DNA from: Neoceratodus forsteri
Taxonomy: Eukaryota > Chordata > Ceratodontiformes > Ceratodontidae
Assembly (NCBI GenBank): GCA_016271365.2
Contig: CM057453.1
Location: 1,090,513,001-1,090,577,000 of the forward strand
Reading direction: 5' to 3'
DNA: 64,000 bases
Positions 11,640-22,017 of this stretch are shown piece by piece (within the stretch, counting starts at the first letter, position 1; the number at the start of each line of letters is the position of its first letter). Position numbers and translations under genes: made by a program. The notes below the pieces were generated by a model. It did no database searches, was not told the origin of the DNA, and saw only the letters and a list, made by a program, of their open reading frames with translations.

Positions 11640-12841
11640 ATGGACAGTGCCACCTTCCACATGGATGCTGTAATGAGGGGGGTGAGAAGGCATGCTGCAG
11701 GGGGACGTGGCCGTGGAAGGGCCCGTCGGCGGTATGCCCCCAACAGGCAGTACCGAGCCCGCACCAGCTTTGAGCTGTACACAGATGTTGAGATTGTGGG
11801 CCGGTACCACCTGAACAGGGCAATACTGAGGCGGCTCTGTGAGCTGTGCAGTGATGTGATGCAGGCACCCACAAGATGGAGTCATGCTTTGTCAATGGAG
11901 ACAAAGGTAACAGCCTGCATGTGCTTGCTTGCCACGGGTACCTTCCAGAGACCAACAGGGGATACCACAGGCATAACACAGTCGGCCACATCACGCATCC
12001 TCACCCAATTCCTCAGCGCACTGCTGCCACATGCTGCGGAGTACATCCATGTCCCCAGCACCATGGCGGAGCGCACAGCAAACATACAGGAGTTCCACAG
12101 GGTAGCACGTATGCCTGGCGTGCTAGGGGCGATAGACTGCACGCATGTGGCCATCTGCACAACACCTGGCCCCGATGGGACCACCTACATGAATCGGAAG
12201 GGATATGCCAGTGTCAACTGCCAGGTGGTGTGTGATGCCAGTGGGTGCATCATCAATGTCTGTGCCATGCACCCTGGGGGAGCACATGATTCCTTCATCT
12301 GGCACCAGTCGGCACTGTGCCACCGATTCGAGAGTGGGGACATCCCCACAGGTCATCTAGTGGGTGAGTATGTATGTAGAACTGACATATCGTGGGCAAG
12401 GGGGGAGTAAGCCAGAGGTGCCATGGGTGTGGCCCACAGGGTTTGGGGTAGTCTGAGCCTGAACAAGACACTAACCTCCACTATCTCCACACAGGTGACA
12501 GTGGATACCCACTCCGTCCCTGGCTGCTCACACCCTACCGGCGGCCCACGACCCTATCACAGCAACGCTTCAATGAGGCACATGCCACCACATGCAACAT
12601 CATTGAGCGGGTGTTTGGGATGCTGAAAGCACGTTTCCGTTGCCTGGACACCTCTGGTGGTGCCCTACAGTATAGCTCCTCAAAGCCCTGTGGGATATTC
12701 CTGGCCTGTTGCATCCTGCACAACATGGCCAAAGACTGTGGGATAGCTGTACAGGTCAAAGAGGGGGACAGCGATAGGGATGACAGTGACGCCGGTGATG
12801 ATGGGGATGGGCAGCCCCCCCTTGGCCGACGGGACCCCTGA
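11640..12841 (+). CDS. Harbinger DDE transposase, two exons
   Basis: The enzyme cuts and rejoins the element's ends. Exon 1 is 11640-12363 and exon 2 12495-12841, with a GT-AG intron (gtgagt at 12364, cacag ending at 12494); joining them gives 356 residues, the usual size for the family. The N-terminal part is basic (Arg/Gly-rich, residues 15-40) followed by helical segments. The DDE_Tnp_4-type core shows D166 in GAIDCTHV, D217 in GGAHDSFIW and E279 in NIIERVFGMLK, with GDSGYPL across the splice. All three catalytic residues are present. The reading frame ends at TGA 12839-12841, but the same frame continues for 21 codons with a typical C-terminal RDTITEEHF motif before TAA at 12905, so this TGA is probably a late nonsense change. 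A strong donor (aggtaagt, 12902) could also mark another exon. Confidence 0.9.
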
Positions 12842-12899
12842 CTGATCTGGCTGGCACAGCTGCACCGGGACACCATCACAGAGGAGCACTTCAGCCAAC

Positions 12900-13165
12900 A
12901 CAGGTAAGTCATGGGGCCATGTGTAACCACCAGTGGCTAGGGCACAACCCGCATACACACATGGAAACACACCAGGGGTGCATGCTGGCAAGGGATGTGG
13001 CAGGGCACAGAAGCACACACATACAACCAAGGAGGGGTGAACAGTAACACGCCACATGGACGGACACACACACACGCACACACAGTAGGCACAAAGTGCA
13101 CAGGGGCCAGGTGCAAAACAGAGCCGGAACACAAACACTAGCAACACACATGTCCACAGGCCACC
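12900..13165. other. CA-rich non-coding stretch inside the Harbinger
   Basis: The + strand is rich in cacaca runs (for example around 13065-13090) between the transposase and the NAIF1-like gene, whose 3' ends face each other. Frames of 60-155 codons on the minus strand here are Cys/Val-rich products of the repeat and are not taken as genes. It may contain the 3' UTRs of both convergent genes. Confidence 0.4.
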
Positions 13166-13395
13166 ATGTCCACTGACTGTCTATGTGCGTGTGTCAGATG
13201 CTGGGCACCATCGCACTTTGGTGTACAGCACAATGCAGGCATCATCATGCACACGTACCTGTGGACAGCAGTCGGGAGGGTGTGCAGGTGGACCATGTGT
13301 CTGCGTGCAGGGCCGGGCACCCACCCATGCAATGCCCACGGAAACACACATTGCACACAGGGCAGCACCAGACAGTGCCCACTCTGGGAGACAGG

Positions 13396-15067
13396 TCAGT
13401 CTTGTGGCACAGTGCCACATCCACCTCGGATGCATGGGCGGCCCCGCCAAGACCCAGCAGCACTGGCAGGCTGACCACGGGCCTCATGGGATGGCACTGA
13501 TGGTCCACCAGGGGTTCCACTGCGTGAACGCGACTGTGCTTGCACAGGGGTCTGCAGCACACCTAACATACCTGCACCAGGAGTGCTCGGGATGCCCACA
13601 GCTGAACCCGGCATCGACAGGGTGGGTGTCGCACGACACCGGGAATGGGGAGTGGATAGCGAACTGCGCGGTGTGAGCGACGCATGGCCACCTGACTGTG
13701 TGCCCATTGTGGCCATGACAGTGATCAACGCCTGTGTTTGTCTGTCAATGGCAGCAGTTACATCCTCCTGCAACTGGACAATCTGTGACAGGATCCTATC
13801 GGTGTCCCTGCTGTGTTGCTCCTCGACCCACTCCAGAGCCACACACAGTGCCTCCATGGACATTGCAAGCCACATCTGCTACTGTACTGATGCCTGCAGT
13901 AGGCGGGTGTGCTCGTCAAAAAGGTCGTCTGCCACCTCGGCATCCCGTCCATCAGGGTATGGAAGGGCCTGATGTTCAGCACCCCTTGAGGGTGGGTGCT
14001 GCTCACCAGGACCAGGTATGGGCAAGTCCACAGGCAGTGCACAGACGCCACAGCTGAAACCTGAACCCCCAGTCCCGGTGGTCGACTGCTGCTGCTGCCT
14101 CTCAACCTGCTGTGCCCAAGGGATCGGTTGTTCTGCCGCTGTGGCCGCAACAGTGCCACTGTCCTGACCAGCCACCGGTGCTGCCCCACTGGTGCTGACA
14201 GGCACAGCCTGGGACTGTGCCGACACCTGGCACACATGTCGGAACCAGCCAGGTCCATGGGCGTGAGCTGGCCTGCTGTGTGTCCATTCCGTGGCACACA
14301 CATGTCACTGCCCATAACGGTCGTGTCATCATTATTGGTACAGCTCTGTGCCACAGCCACAGCGTGCTGGCATCCTTGGATGCCAGAACGCTGAGACACA
14401 GGAAGGGCCTCCCCCACACCTGTCTCAATGACATCAGCGTTGACAGTCAGGCGGACCCACTGTTGCAATGCTCGCCGGATACCTGAGGAGGTGGATGATC
14501 CCTCCTCCAACTCCAGATGACTGTGCGCAGTGGACAGGCCCTCCACCACTGACCCCTGCAGACGCGCAGGATCTGCAACAGAAAGTAAGGTCACGTTAGT
14601 GCATGTGATCTACCTTCCCCCCCGACAGACCATGACGTACCATGCAGTGATGGGCTACCACCTTTCTGGAAGCCACCTCCTGGAATGCCCTCAATGGCAC
14701 TGCGCTGCATGCTTGCAGCGAGCCTGTCCTCTGCCAGTGTCAGCTGCACCACCTCCGGCTGGCCCCCGCCTGTTGCAGCACGTGCCGCCCTGATGGCAGT
14801 CATCTTCTCCTTCACCCTCCTCCTGTCGGTACCCAACTTCTTCTTACACTCCTGCACGGAGCGCTGGTGGCTGCCGTGCAGGTTGACGGCACATGCCACC
14901 CCCTCCCATGCAGCAGCACGGGCCTGAGGGGTGCCCCGCCGTCCACTGAACAGTGGCTCCTGATCGATGTAGGACTTGAAGAGTGCCTCCGTCTCGGCCT
15001 TGGTGAAATTGGGCCTCCTCTTCCGTCCACCATCGTTGTCCTCCTCACCCAGACCTCACTCGGTCAT
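13396..15067 (-). pseudogene. NAIF1-like Myb/SANT gene of the Harbinger, two exons, broken
   Basis: By family knowledge the product would bind DNA and carry the transposase into the nucleus. Exon 1 runs 15067-14662 and exon 2 14572-13396, with an 89-bp GT-AG intron whose phase is kept. Exon 1 holds RKRRPNFTKAETEALF, AAWEGVA and RSVQECKKKLGTDRRRVKEK, the pattern of the Myb/SANT-like domain of NAIF1 and Harbinger Myb proteins (about residues 15-95). Exon 2 has a Gln/Ala/Gly-rich middle and a helical region with LFDEHTRLLQAS and VEEQHSRDTDRILSQIVQLQ, a likely coiled coil. Breaks: TGA at codon 4 (15058-15056), a frameshift near 14230, and TAG at 13881-13879. About 527 codons in all. It lies divergent to the trihelix gene. 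Confidence 0.75.
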
Positions 15068-15811
15068 TATTCAGCCTGTATGGATGACAGTGGTTACCTG
15101 TGACTGTGCAGTACAAAGCAAGTCCCTGATACCACAGTCCAGAACCCCACACAGCATGCAACTCACCAATAAACTGCAGTAACCGAATATGGGCACTACA
15201 GAACAGTGTCGCAGTTTAATAGTGCAATCCATGCAAATTAGGTGAGGAGCAACTTTAATGAGATGCAAATCGTGCTGCTGCACCATTGCATGGCTGATCG
15301 GATGATTAACATATGACGGCTGAATATCATGCTTTTACACTTTGCGCAATTGTGTTGAACGTGCTGAGCCAATGGCGCAGTTCTGTGGCATGCGTAGTAC
15401 ACCTCACTACGCATGCCCAGGTAGCTTACGCAGGCATCTGCCACGCTGATGATGTGCTGTGCGCAGTAGGCAATTCAGGGCATGGCCACCATTGTGCCAG
15501 TGGTGCTATGGCGAGGGTCACTACATGGTGCTGTGGCACAACTGTGCAATAGTTCGTTGTGGCGCTGGCACACAGGCAACCAATCACGCTAGATGCATAG
15601 ATGTCCGATGACCCTGTGCGCGGCCTTACGCCAGAGACCCATGACCCTGTGCCTGACCTTTGCCCCCTTGGCGCTATATGTCCGGCACAGCTGCACCTCT
15701 ATCACACTGTTCAGTAACAGCGCAATAGGGAATGGTGGCACTGTACCGTGCAGCAGTTCCATGTGGTGTGCCACGCTGCAAAGCACCATATTGCCTACTA
15801 TAGCAGTGGAG
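15068..15811. promoter_or_regulatory. Shared gap between two divergent Harbinger genes
   Basis: About 745 bp separate the start of the NAIF1-like gene (-) from the start of the trihelix gene (+). The gap contains GCGC words like those near the ends of the element: tttgcgcaattg (about 15341), atggcgcag (about 15374), ttggcgctatat (about 15668) and aacagcgcaat (15716-15726, identical to 11256-11266). No clear TATA box can be fixed. I infer promoter activity for both directions and possible autoregulation by the encoded DNA-binding proteins. Confidence 0.4.
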
Positions 15812-16965
15812 ATGGCATGCAGGAGAACCCCTCAATGGAGTGCCCTTGAGCTGGCCAACCTTGTGGCCACTGTGGAGCCACACTATGGCCCACTCTTTGG
15901 CGAGGAGGCACTGGACAGGGCCAGGGCCCAGGTTTGGCAGGAGGTGGCCACTGACCTGGAGGCGGCCACTGGCCACAGGAGAACAGCAGAACAGTGCAGG
16001 CACCAGTACGGGGACCTTAGGAGGAGGGAGCCGGAGCTACTTGCCCATCTGCGGTCGCATGCCAGGAGGGGCATGGTGCCTCTTCCAGGTGGGTGATACG
16101 TCTACACACTTGTATCGTCCATATGGGTAACACTGTCTTATGTGTCCAGCACATAGGGGAGGGATGGTCTAGGGTTGGCTGTGGCAGTGTTTACAGGGTA
16201 TGGGGTGGGTGGGTCTGACTGGGTGGTGGGCACACACATTGGGGCAGGGGACTTTGCTTTGGGTTTGTACTGATGTATTTCTCTCCTTTTGTCTCCCACA
16301 GGTGTGGCCAAGCAGAGGCGGATGGTGGAGCGGCAGCAGCGGGAGGAGGACGCTGTACACGGGCATGTCGGGGACCAACACCAACGCCAACAATGTCCCA
16401 ATGAGGGTGAGTGCCATGAAATCATGATTGCTATTGCATGTTGTGTAACAGGGTAGGAAGCAGGGCATGGCCACCATCCATGGACACCACTGCCATGCAC
16501 GCGACATGTGACAGTCAGCACTGTCCAGTGGTACTGCATGTCTGGGAGTGCGTCAATGGTGGTCCATGCGTGCAGGGGGCACATGGCTGTGGCACTGCTT
16601 GCACACCGCCTAGCCACGTTACTGTACGGCCTTGGTTGTGCTGTGCTGGACATGGGCAGTGGGTGTGTGCAGTGGTACACATGGCTGTTGCTGCCTGGTT
16701 GGGCATGTCTTGTGGACACGGTCACTGTGGGTGGGCGCACACCATCACAGGAGTGTGGCACATGGCTGTATGCCATGCATAATGGGTGGGCTGCAGGGGG
16801 ATGGACAGTCACACCTATTGACTCTGATCCCTCGTCCTAGGTGTACGGATACTCCTGCGGATCCAGCAGGCTGTCCAGGAGCTGCTGCAGGTGGCGCAAG
16901 AGTCCCTGTCCATACTGAGGGACTTACAGCAGCATGGGATCAGGAGGAGGAGGTGGCCCAGGTGA
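15812..16965 (+). CDS. Trihelix/SANT-like DNA-binding protein, three exons, open
   Basis: Three exons, 15812-16088, 16302-16406 and 16841-16965, join in phase at GT-AG sites (donors gtgggt and gtgagt; acceptors cccacag and tcctag) into 168 residues ending at TGA. Residues 5-75 form a Myb/SANT or trihelix-like domain: W9, the second aromatic W42 in VWQEVATDL, then RRTAEQCRHQYGDLRRR. A basic, Gln/Glu-rich middle (KQRRMVERQQREE) follows, and the C-terminus is an amphipathic helix (QQAVQELLQVAQESLSILRDL) that may self-associate. No stop or frameshift is seen, in contrast to the NAIF1-like gene next to it. It is not similar in wording to that protein, so it is a second, separate DNA-binding gene of the element. 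Its function in transposition is inferred. Confidence 0.75.
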
Positions 16966-17164
16966 CAGCCCCAGGCAGAGGAGGACCAGGCTGGACAATA
17001 ACATCTGCAAGACCTGCCTGCAACTACTTCCCTTTGATCAACCCTCACACCCCACCTACCCTCTCCCATATGTTCACCTCTGCCTCTTGCCCACCCCACC
17101 TTGTTTCTGTCCCTCCCCCCCCATTTGTACATAGTTCACTGTATATAGTTTTGTTTTATATTTT

Positions 17165-18545
17165 ACAATAGACATATTTTGATATGAATACTGTGGTGGT
17201 CTCTGATTTGTAGCTGGCTATAGCTGCTCAGCTGCAGTGGTGTGCATGGCATCTGGGGTGGTTCAGTCATGGGTATGTGTGTGTGTGCATGGGGAAGTGT
17301 CTCTGGTGTGGGAGTGGCTATCAGTCGGTGTCTGTGGTGTGTGTGTTGTTCCCTGTGCATTGCATTACTGTGTGCAGTGGTCCATGGTGCATGCTCTGTG
17401 TCCGTTATGCCCCTGTCAACCTGTCCTTGGCCTGTGCAGCTGACACCCTTGCATGTCTGTGGCCTGCAATGTCTGCTGCCTTGTCAGTGGAGGCTGTCCC
17501 CGCAGGTCATCCACTGTGACCGTCACAATGCTGGGTTGCCTCCTGTCACTGGTGTGGTGCATGTTTGCCTCGGGTGACACTGTGGCCTCCGCAGTTGCTG
17601 TCCCACCTCCATGCTGTGGCTTGTGTGTGTTGCAGGGGCTGTGCACCACTGTCTGTGACTTGTGCTCCAGGCATATGCTGGTGGTGTACAGGACCACAGT
17701 TCATGCACAGGGTGGGTGTCACCCCTGTGCCATGGAGGACTGCAGGCTGTGTGTGCTCAGTTTTCATGGGCCCACACTGGGGGCTTGGTTGCCACACTAC
17801 TGCGTCCCTGTGTTAGTGTCCCCGTGGGTATGGGTGTGTGTTTGCCCCTGCACTGTGTTGCATCTGGTGTGCTGCATGCTTCCACGCACCACTGTGGGTG
17901 TCTGTGCTGGCTGCTGTGGCTCGTGGTGGGTCGGGATGTGACACTTGTCTACTGTGCAGGGTGCTGTCTCAATGGTGGTGGTATCAGGGGCATGCCCCTT
18001 CCCGTGTGGGGTACCTCTTGTCCCGACACATGGTCATTCTCTCAGCTGTGCCTCAGGGGGATTGTGCGTGTTGGCACTGTGTCTGCTGTTGTTGCATTGC
18101 CATGTGCTGCCACCCACTGCTGGGTGCTCGTGGTGGGTCTGGCTTGTATGGTTCTGTGGTACACGAGGTTGCAGTGTGACAGTGGGGGTGGTGGTATGCA
18201 TGGGGTTTTCTGCAGTGGTGGTCACTGCTCATGGGGGTGTCTGGGGGTCACGGTGCAGGGTGTGCTGTGCACTAGGGGGGCTGGTGTGTCATGGGGTGGT
18301 CCGCCCTCCTTGTGTGGCAGTCACAGCTTGCCGGTGGGTGTGCTGGGGCACCATGGCCCAGCTGTGCTTTGTTTGCTTGTCCCCATGGGCCGGTGGATAT
18401 TCCAGCCCTCCCCAGTTGTGCTGTGCTTAGGGTGTGGGGGCGCATTGTCAGTTCTGCTGTGTGTTCCTGTGCCCGTCTGTGGCATGGGTGGTGGGCCCCT
18501 ACCTACCTCCCTGTTGTGCAGTTACATTGCTCTGCTGCTGGGGGG
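17165..18545. other. GT-rich non-coding right arm of the Harbinger
   Basis: After the trihelix gene come C-rich and A/T-rich stretches and then about 1.3 kb in which the + strand is strongly enriched in G and T (tgtgtg, tggtg, gggtg). Overlapping frames open in all three + frames, the longest of 314 codons at 17662-18606, but they are Cys/Val/Trp-rich without any domain, so they are composition effects. No known gene is present. Confidence 0.55.
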
Positions 18546-18549
18546 GTCC

Positions 18550-18680
18550 TTGCTTGCGCTATGGCGCCTCTGGCTGCTCAGCTGGGCAGACCTTGTTGCG
18601 CCATAGCGCATCGTATCTGCTCAGCTTCCCCTTCCTAGTTGCTCTATGGCACAGCTTGTGCGATATTCAGACGTTAGCTG
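18550..18680. promoter_or_regulatory. Right subterminal repeat zone of the Harbinger
   Basis: gcgctatggcgc (18556-18567) and gttgcgccatagcg (18595-18608) are inverted to each other, and the second is identical to 11369-11382 at the left end. gcacagcttgtgcgata follows at about 18650. The position within 250 bp of the end and the two orientations suggest protein-binding sites for transposition. Confidence 0.5.
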
Positions 18681-18801
18681 TTGGCTCAATTTGGCTTGCT
18701 CCTTTTTTGAATATCGCGTCTCTTTCGCATGGGTGCAATGGACTTGTGCTTGCTTCTGCTATTGCTCACTTTTTGGGCACAGTTTGAATATCCAGCCCAT
18801 T

Positions 18802-19230
18802 GTCTTTTCAGTGTAATGTATTTTGCTGAAATAGATTTTTGGGAAAGTAACCATTGACTGCATTTGTGTGAATTTGGCAAATATTTATTATACCATCAAA
18901 AGAAAGAAGACAAGACATAGATGCAGATAATAATCTTTGTTTAACAAATTCTAGGAAGATTAGATGAACAGTATTTACTCAGGACAGCTCTCAAATATTT
19001 TGAAAAACTATCTGTTAACTTATTGGAGAAACACCTTCTCTGCCCCAAGGGATTTCATGCAGTTTCACACCCCCACCCCTCAGGTAAATCATTCAGTATT
19101 TTTTCCTAAGGAAGTTAACTGCCATTAGAAATATCATGTTTTTGGGGTGAATATTTACAAATAAAATTCAAAGTAGGTGCTGTTGGCAAGTTCGCCTAGG
19201 GGCACCACATACCATAGGCCAGCCCTGGAA
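18802..19230. other. Spacer between Harbinger and Gypsy A
   Basis: About 430 bp of AT-rich DNA without a gene. The words ggcaccacataccataggccagccctgg (read in parts, 19200-19228) look like a piece of an interspersed repeat, family unknown. Confidence 0.35.
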
Positions 19231-20933
19231 CTCTACATAACTCCCCAGGTCAGGACAGTCCCTGTGTTTACTCCCAGTTCTGTAGGAAAATATCACAGGG
19301 TCTGATAAACAGCAGCAGGGTAAGCCAGTCAAGCTGGGGGTCTTGAGCTGTACAAGCAGGTTGGCAGCTTAGTTGATGGCGCCATAATTCTGGCAGCCTG
19401 TCACCTTCTGGCAGCTTGTTCCCTTGCTGGAACAGGCCAGTACTGGGGGCCAGGGTAGCACACCTACCCCACATGCCCAGGCTTCTAGCTCTAGGGGAAG
19501 ACAATGGGTGGTGCCTGGCTATAGCATTACCTGCCCAATTCCACAGATCGTCCTTAAGGATAGTGACTCCTATTCTGTCAATCTGGAATCATACAGTCTT
19601 TTCCTCACTGCGGCTAGCAGACATTAAGGCCTCTGGACACAAGTCTGGCCTCTCAGGACTAGAGGTGGAAAACAGTCTCTCAGGTGGTTCCAAAACTGCA
19701 GGTTCAAACCACAAACAACTTCTTCATTTCAAACTGGATTTTTCAGACCATGAGAATCTTCTGCAGACATCTCTGGGATCTGGTTGCTGGACCCAAACAA
19801 ACTTCAGGCGTTTGATAGGATACCCGTTCAACCCTCCTTACAGACGGAGTGCTTCTTTCAGAAGCTGCAGTTTTAGCTACAAATAGCTCTTCAAAAATTC
19901 ACTCTGCTTTCCAGATGGCAGAATGCTTTTGGCAAGTCTCTGGGAGTTCGGATGTGGAAGCCTTAGGCTGACTTCCAAACTTTTTCCGTCTCACTCTGCG
20001 CTACCCCTGCTTCACTCAGAGATCCTCAGGCAGAACTGCCTCAAGCTGAATCTATCCCTGGGGCTGAAGAGAGAATGGCAGCTTCCCACTGGATGAAACA
20101 GCTGTCTGTCTTCAGACTTAATATGTATGAGGCCCATTCAACACCTGATTGAATGGCTGTTTAAGGGCCAAGAACATTGTCCATATCCCCCTACCCAGGA
20201 GCCATTGCTGCAATCCTCTGGGATCCCCAATTGCTGATTGGTGGAGACAGGGTTCAGGGGTTACAAATATTTCTGCCATAGCACAGGTTATAGAGTTCCA
20301 TCTTTAAGTTTCTCCTGCAGGCAAACTTGACAGTTTTGATAAATAACTGCCTCATGATCCAGTCGCTGTCCCTCTGCCCTACTGTCTGTAGCAGAGTGGG
20401 GCTTGGGAGGGACTCCCCCTGCCTGTCATGAGCACTGTAGCACTGACTCCCCAGGTAGCCGGCAGACTATACATACACACAGCAGTCTTGGCGGCTGTTA
20501 AAGAAACAGTGCTCCCTTTAAAGATATATTGCTTAAAAGCACTTTTAACAACGTTTTAGTTTTTTCCCCAGTGTGCCTCCAGACCCCTAATATGTTACTG
20601 CTGTCACTGTGGGCTGGCACACCAGAGGCACTTAAGAGAGCCTCCACAGTGGCTTTAACTATGAATTCTGTAGCGCTGTTCCAGTCTGCGAGCTGATCCA
20701 CTGGCTCGCACATTCAAGCAGGATCCAGCTCAAATATGTGTTGACCGAGCTGTGAGGCTATCAGTGAACCCATGAGTGAGTGATTTAACTTACTCCAAGC
20801 TCTTCCATTCCCCACAGCAATACAGAACACTGAGGGCTGGCAAGAGTTCTAGAGAGGGTGGACCAGGACCAGGACCGGTGGACCAGGTAGCCACAAGGCA
20901 GACACGGTAAGCCCCACCCATGAGGGGGTTACA
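19231..20933 (-). repeat. 3' LTR of Gypsy A
   Basis: It shares its whole length with 29532-31314, for example ctctacataactccccagg at one end and gacacggtaag, cccaccca, ggggg at the other, with many substitutions and small indels. It is about 1.7 kb. In the minus direction it starts TGTAACC next to the polypurine tract. The far end (gttatgtagag) lacks the usual CA, so that boundary is uncertain by a few bases. Confidence 0.75.
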
Positions 20934-21202
20934 CTCTCCCCTACCTAAACACTTGGCATCCATGCCATGTCCATACCAGGGACCTGGCACCATTAAAAGA
21001 TTACCCATGGCATGGTAAACATGCAAAGTCTACCTAGACAAATGATTCCTAGCTAAGATAGGCAATCAGTTACAATCTAGACTAGACAAATGCAAAATAT
21101 CTACATAATAACAAGGCAGATACCAAAAAGCATTTTAGGTTTTAGACAGCTGTCATGACATTAAATGGTGCACCCTAAGACTAAGTACATTTACAACTCT
21201 AT

Positions 21203-21981
21203 TTAAAAGGCAACTTTGGAGCAATACTGTAACATCATTTTTCGACCTCCTCTTTTCCTCTTTAGGGTTGTACCTGCTCTGGGTGGTTTGGCCTTAAGTG
21301 GGCACATAACAATTCTGGGTAGAGACCTTGGGCTGACATATATGCCCTTGTGTACTATGTGCATAGGCAGGTCAGTTGAATCTCCTTGAAAGTTATGCGT
21401 GAGCCTTAGCAAAGGTTTAACAGTTCTTTCAGAGCAACGTAATGGTACTGGCACTTCCCTTGGCATTCAGGGTGATCAACCCCTTTCATCAACCTGTGAT
21501 GAAGCATTCTTGGGCAAAGTGGGGTCCTCAACTTTCTCTGGTACTTCAACTATCTTCTCAAGTATTTCTACTACTGTATGTCTTCAGGCTCTGCAGGTTC
21601 TCCAGTTTCTTGCTCTACCTCCTTGGATGTAGTCCTTTCATTCAAAGAGGCATTGACAGTTGGTGGTTCAGAGGCCACTGTTGCTGCAGAAGGGTTTGTG
21701 GTGGGCACATCCGTCACGTTACATTTAGTCTCAAGTGTTGCTTGAAATAATTGAGCCAGGTCTGGTGTGCAGTAGTACACTGTGTGGTATACTACTTCTT
21801 CTGATTCAGAGTCTGAACTACCTTGTTCTGCTTGCGCATCAGGCTTTACTAAGACACCTGCAGATTGTTTTGCCCTTTGTTTGATTTGACATCTGTGAGT
21901 AGCAGCTCTTGTCTCAGGACGTTTTGGAGGTTTGGACTTGTCTTGTCCATCACTAGGGACCCCTTGTCCAATGGGCAGCAA
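21203..21981 (-). pseudogene. C-terminal tail of the Gypsy A polyprotein
   Basis: Two frames (21571-21981 and 21203-21466) continue after the integrase with an acidic, Ser/Thr/Glu/Pro-rich sequence (EQGSSDSESEEVVYHTVYY; VEQETGEPAEPEDIQ) and a basic end (LKRKRGGRKMM). Such low-complexity tails follow the integrase in this kind of Gypsy element and may help tether it. It has a frame break between the two parts and stops shortly before the polypurine tract. Confidence 0.55.
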
Positions 21982-22017
21982 GTGGTTGTAATGTATGGTG
22001 TGGGTGCCACTTGTGTG

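Larger units (their letters stand above)
11136..18798. mobile_element. PIF/Harbinger DNA transposon with three genes, both ends present
   Basis: The left end reads gggctggatagtcaaa (11136-11151) and the right end, read inward on the other strand, gggctggatattcaaa (18798-18783), a 16-bp terminal inverted repeat with one mismatch. ATT stands directly outside both ends (11133-11135 and 18799-18801), fitting the 3-bp duplication made by Harbingers. Inside lie a spliced DDE transposase (+), a NAIF1-like Myb/SANT gene (-) and a trihelix/SANT-like gene (+). Known Harbingers normally carry a transposase and one Myb/SANT partner that brings the transposase into the nucleus and to the ends. At 7663 bp it is long for the family; about 1.8 kb at the right is non-coding and GT-rich. 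Confidence 0.9.

Noticed and set aside
13758..14594. 278-codon minus frame as one gene
   Set aside because: Only its first part follows the splice acceptor at 14572; the rest is out of frame with the better-looking continuation at 13879-14301 and 13396-13875.
17662..18606. 314-codon open frame on the + strand, the longest in the Harbinger arm
   Set aside because: Other + frames are open over the same GT-rich stretch; the product is Cys/Val/Trp-rich without a domain.
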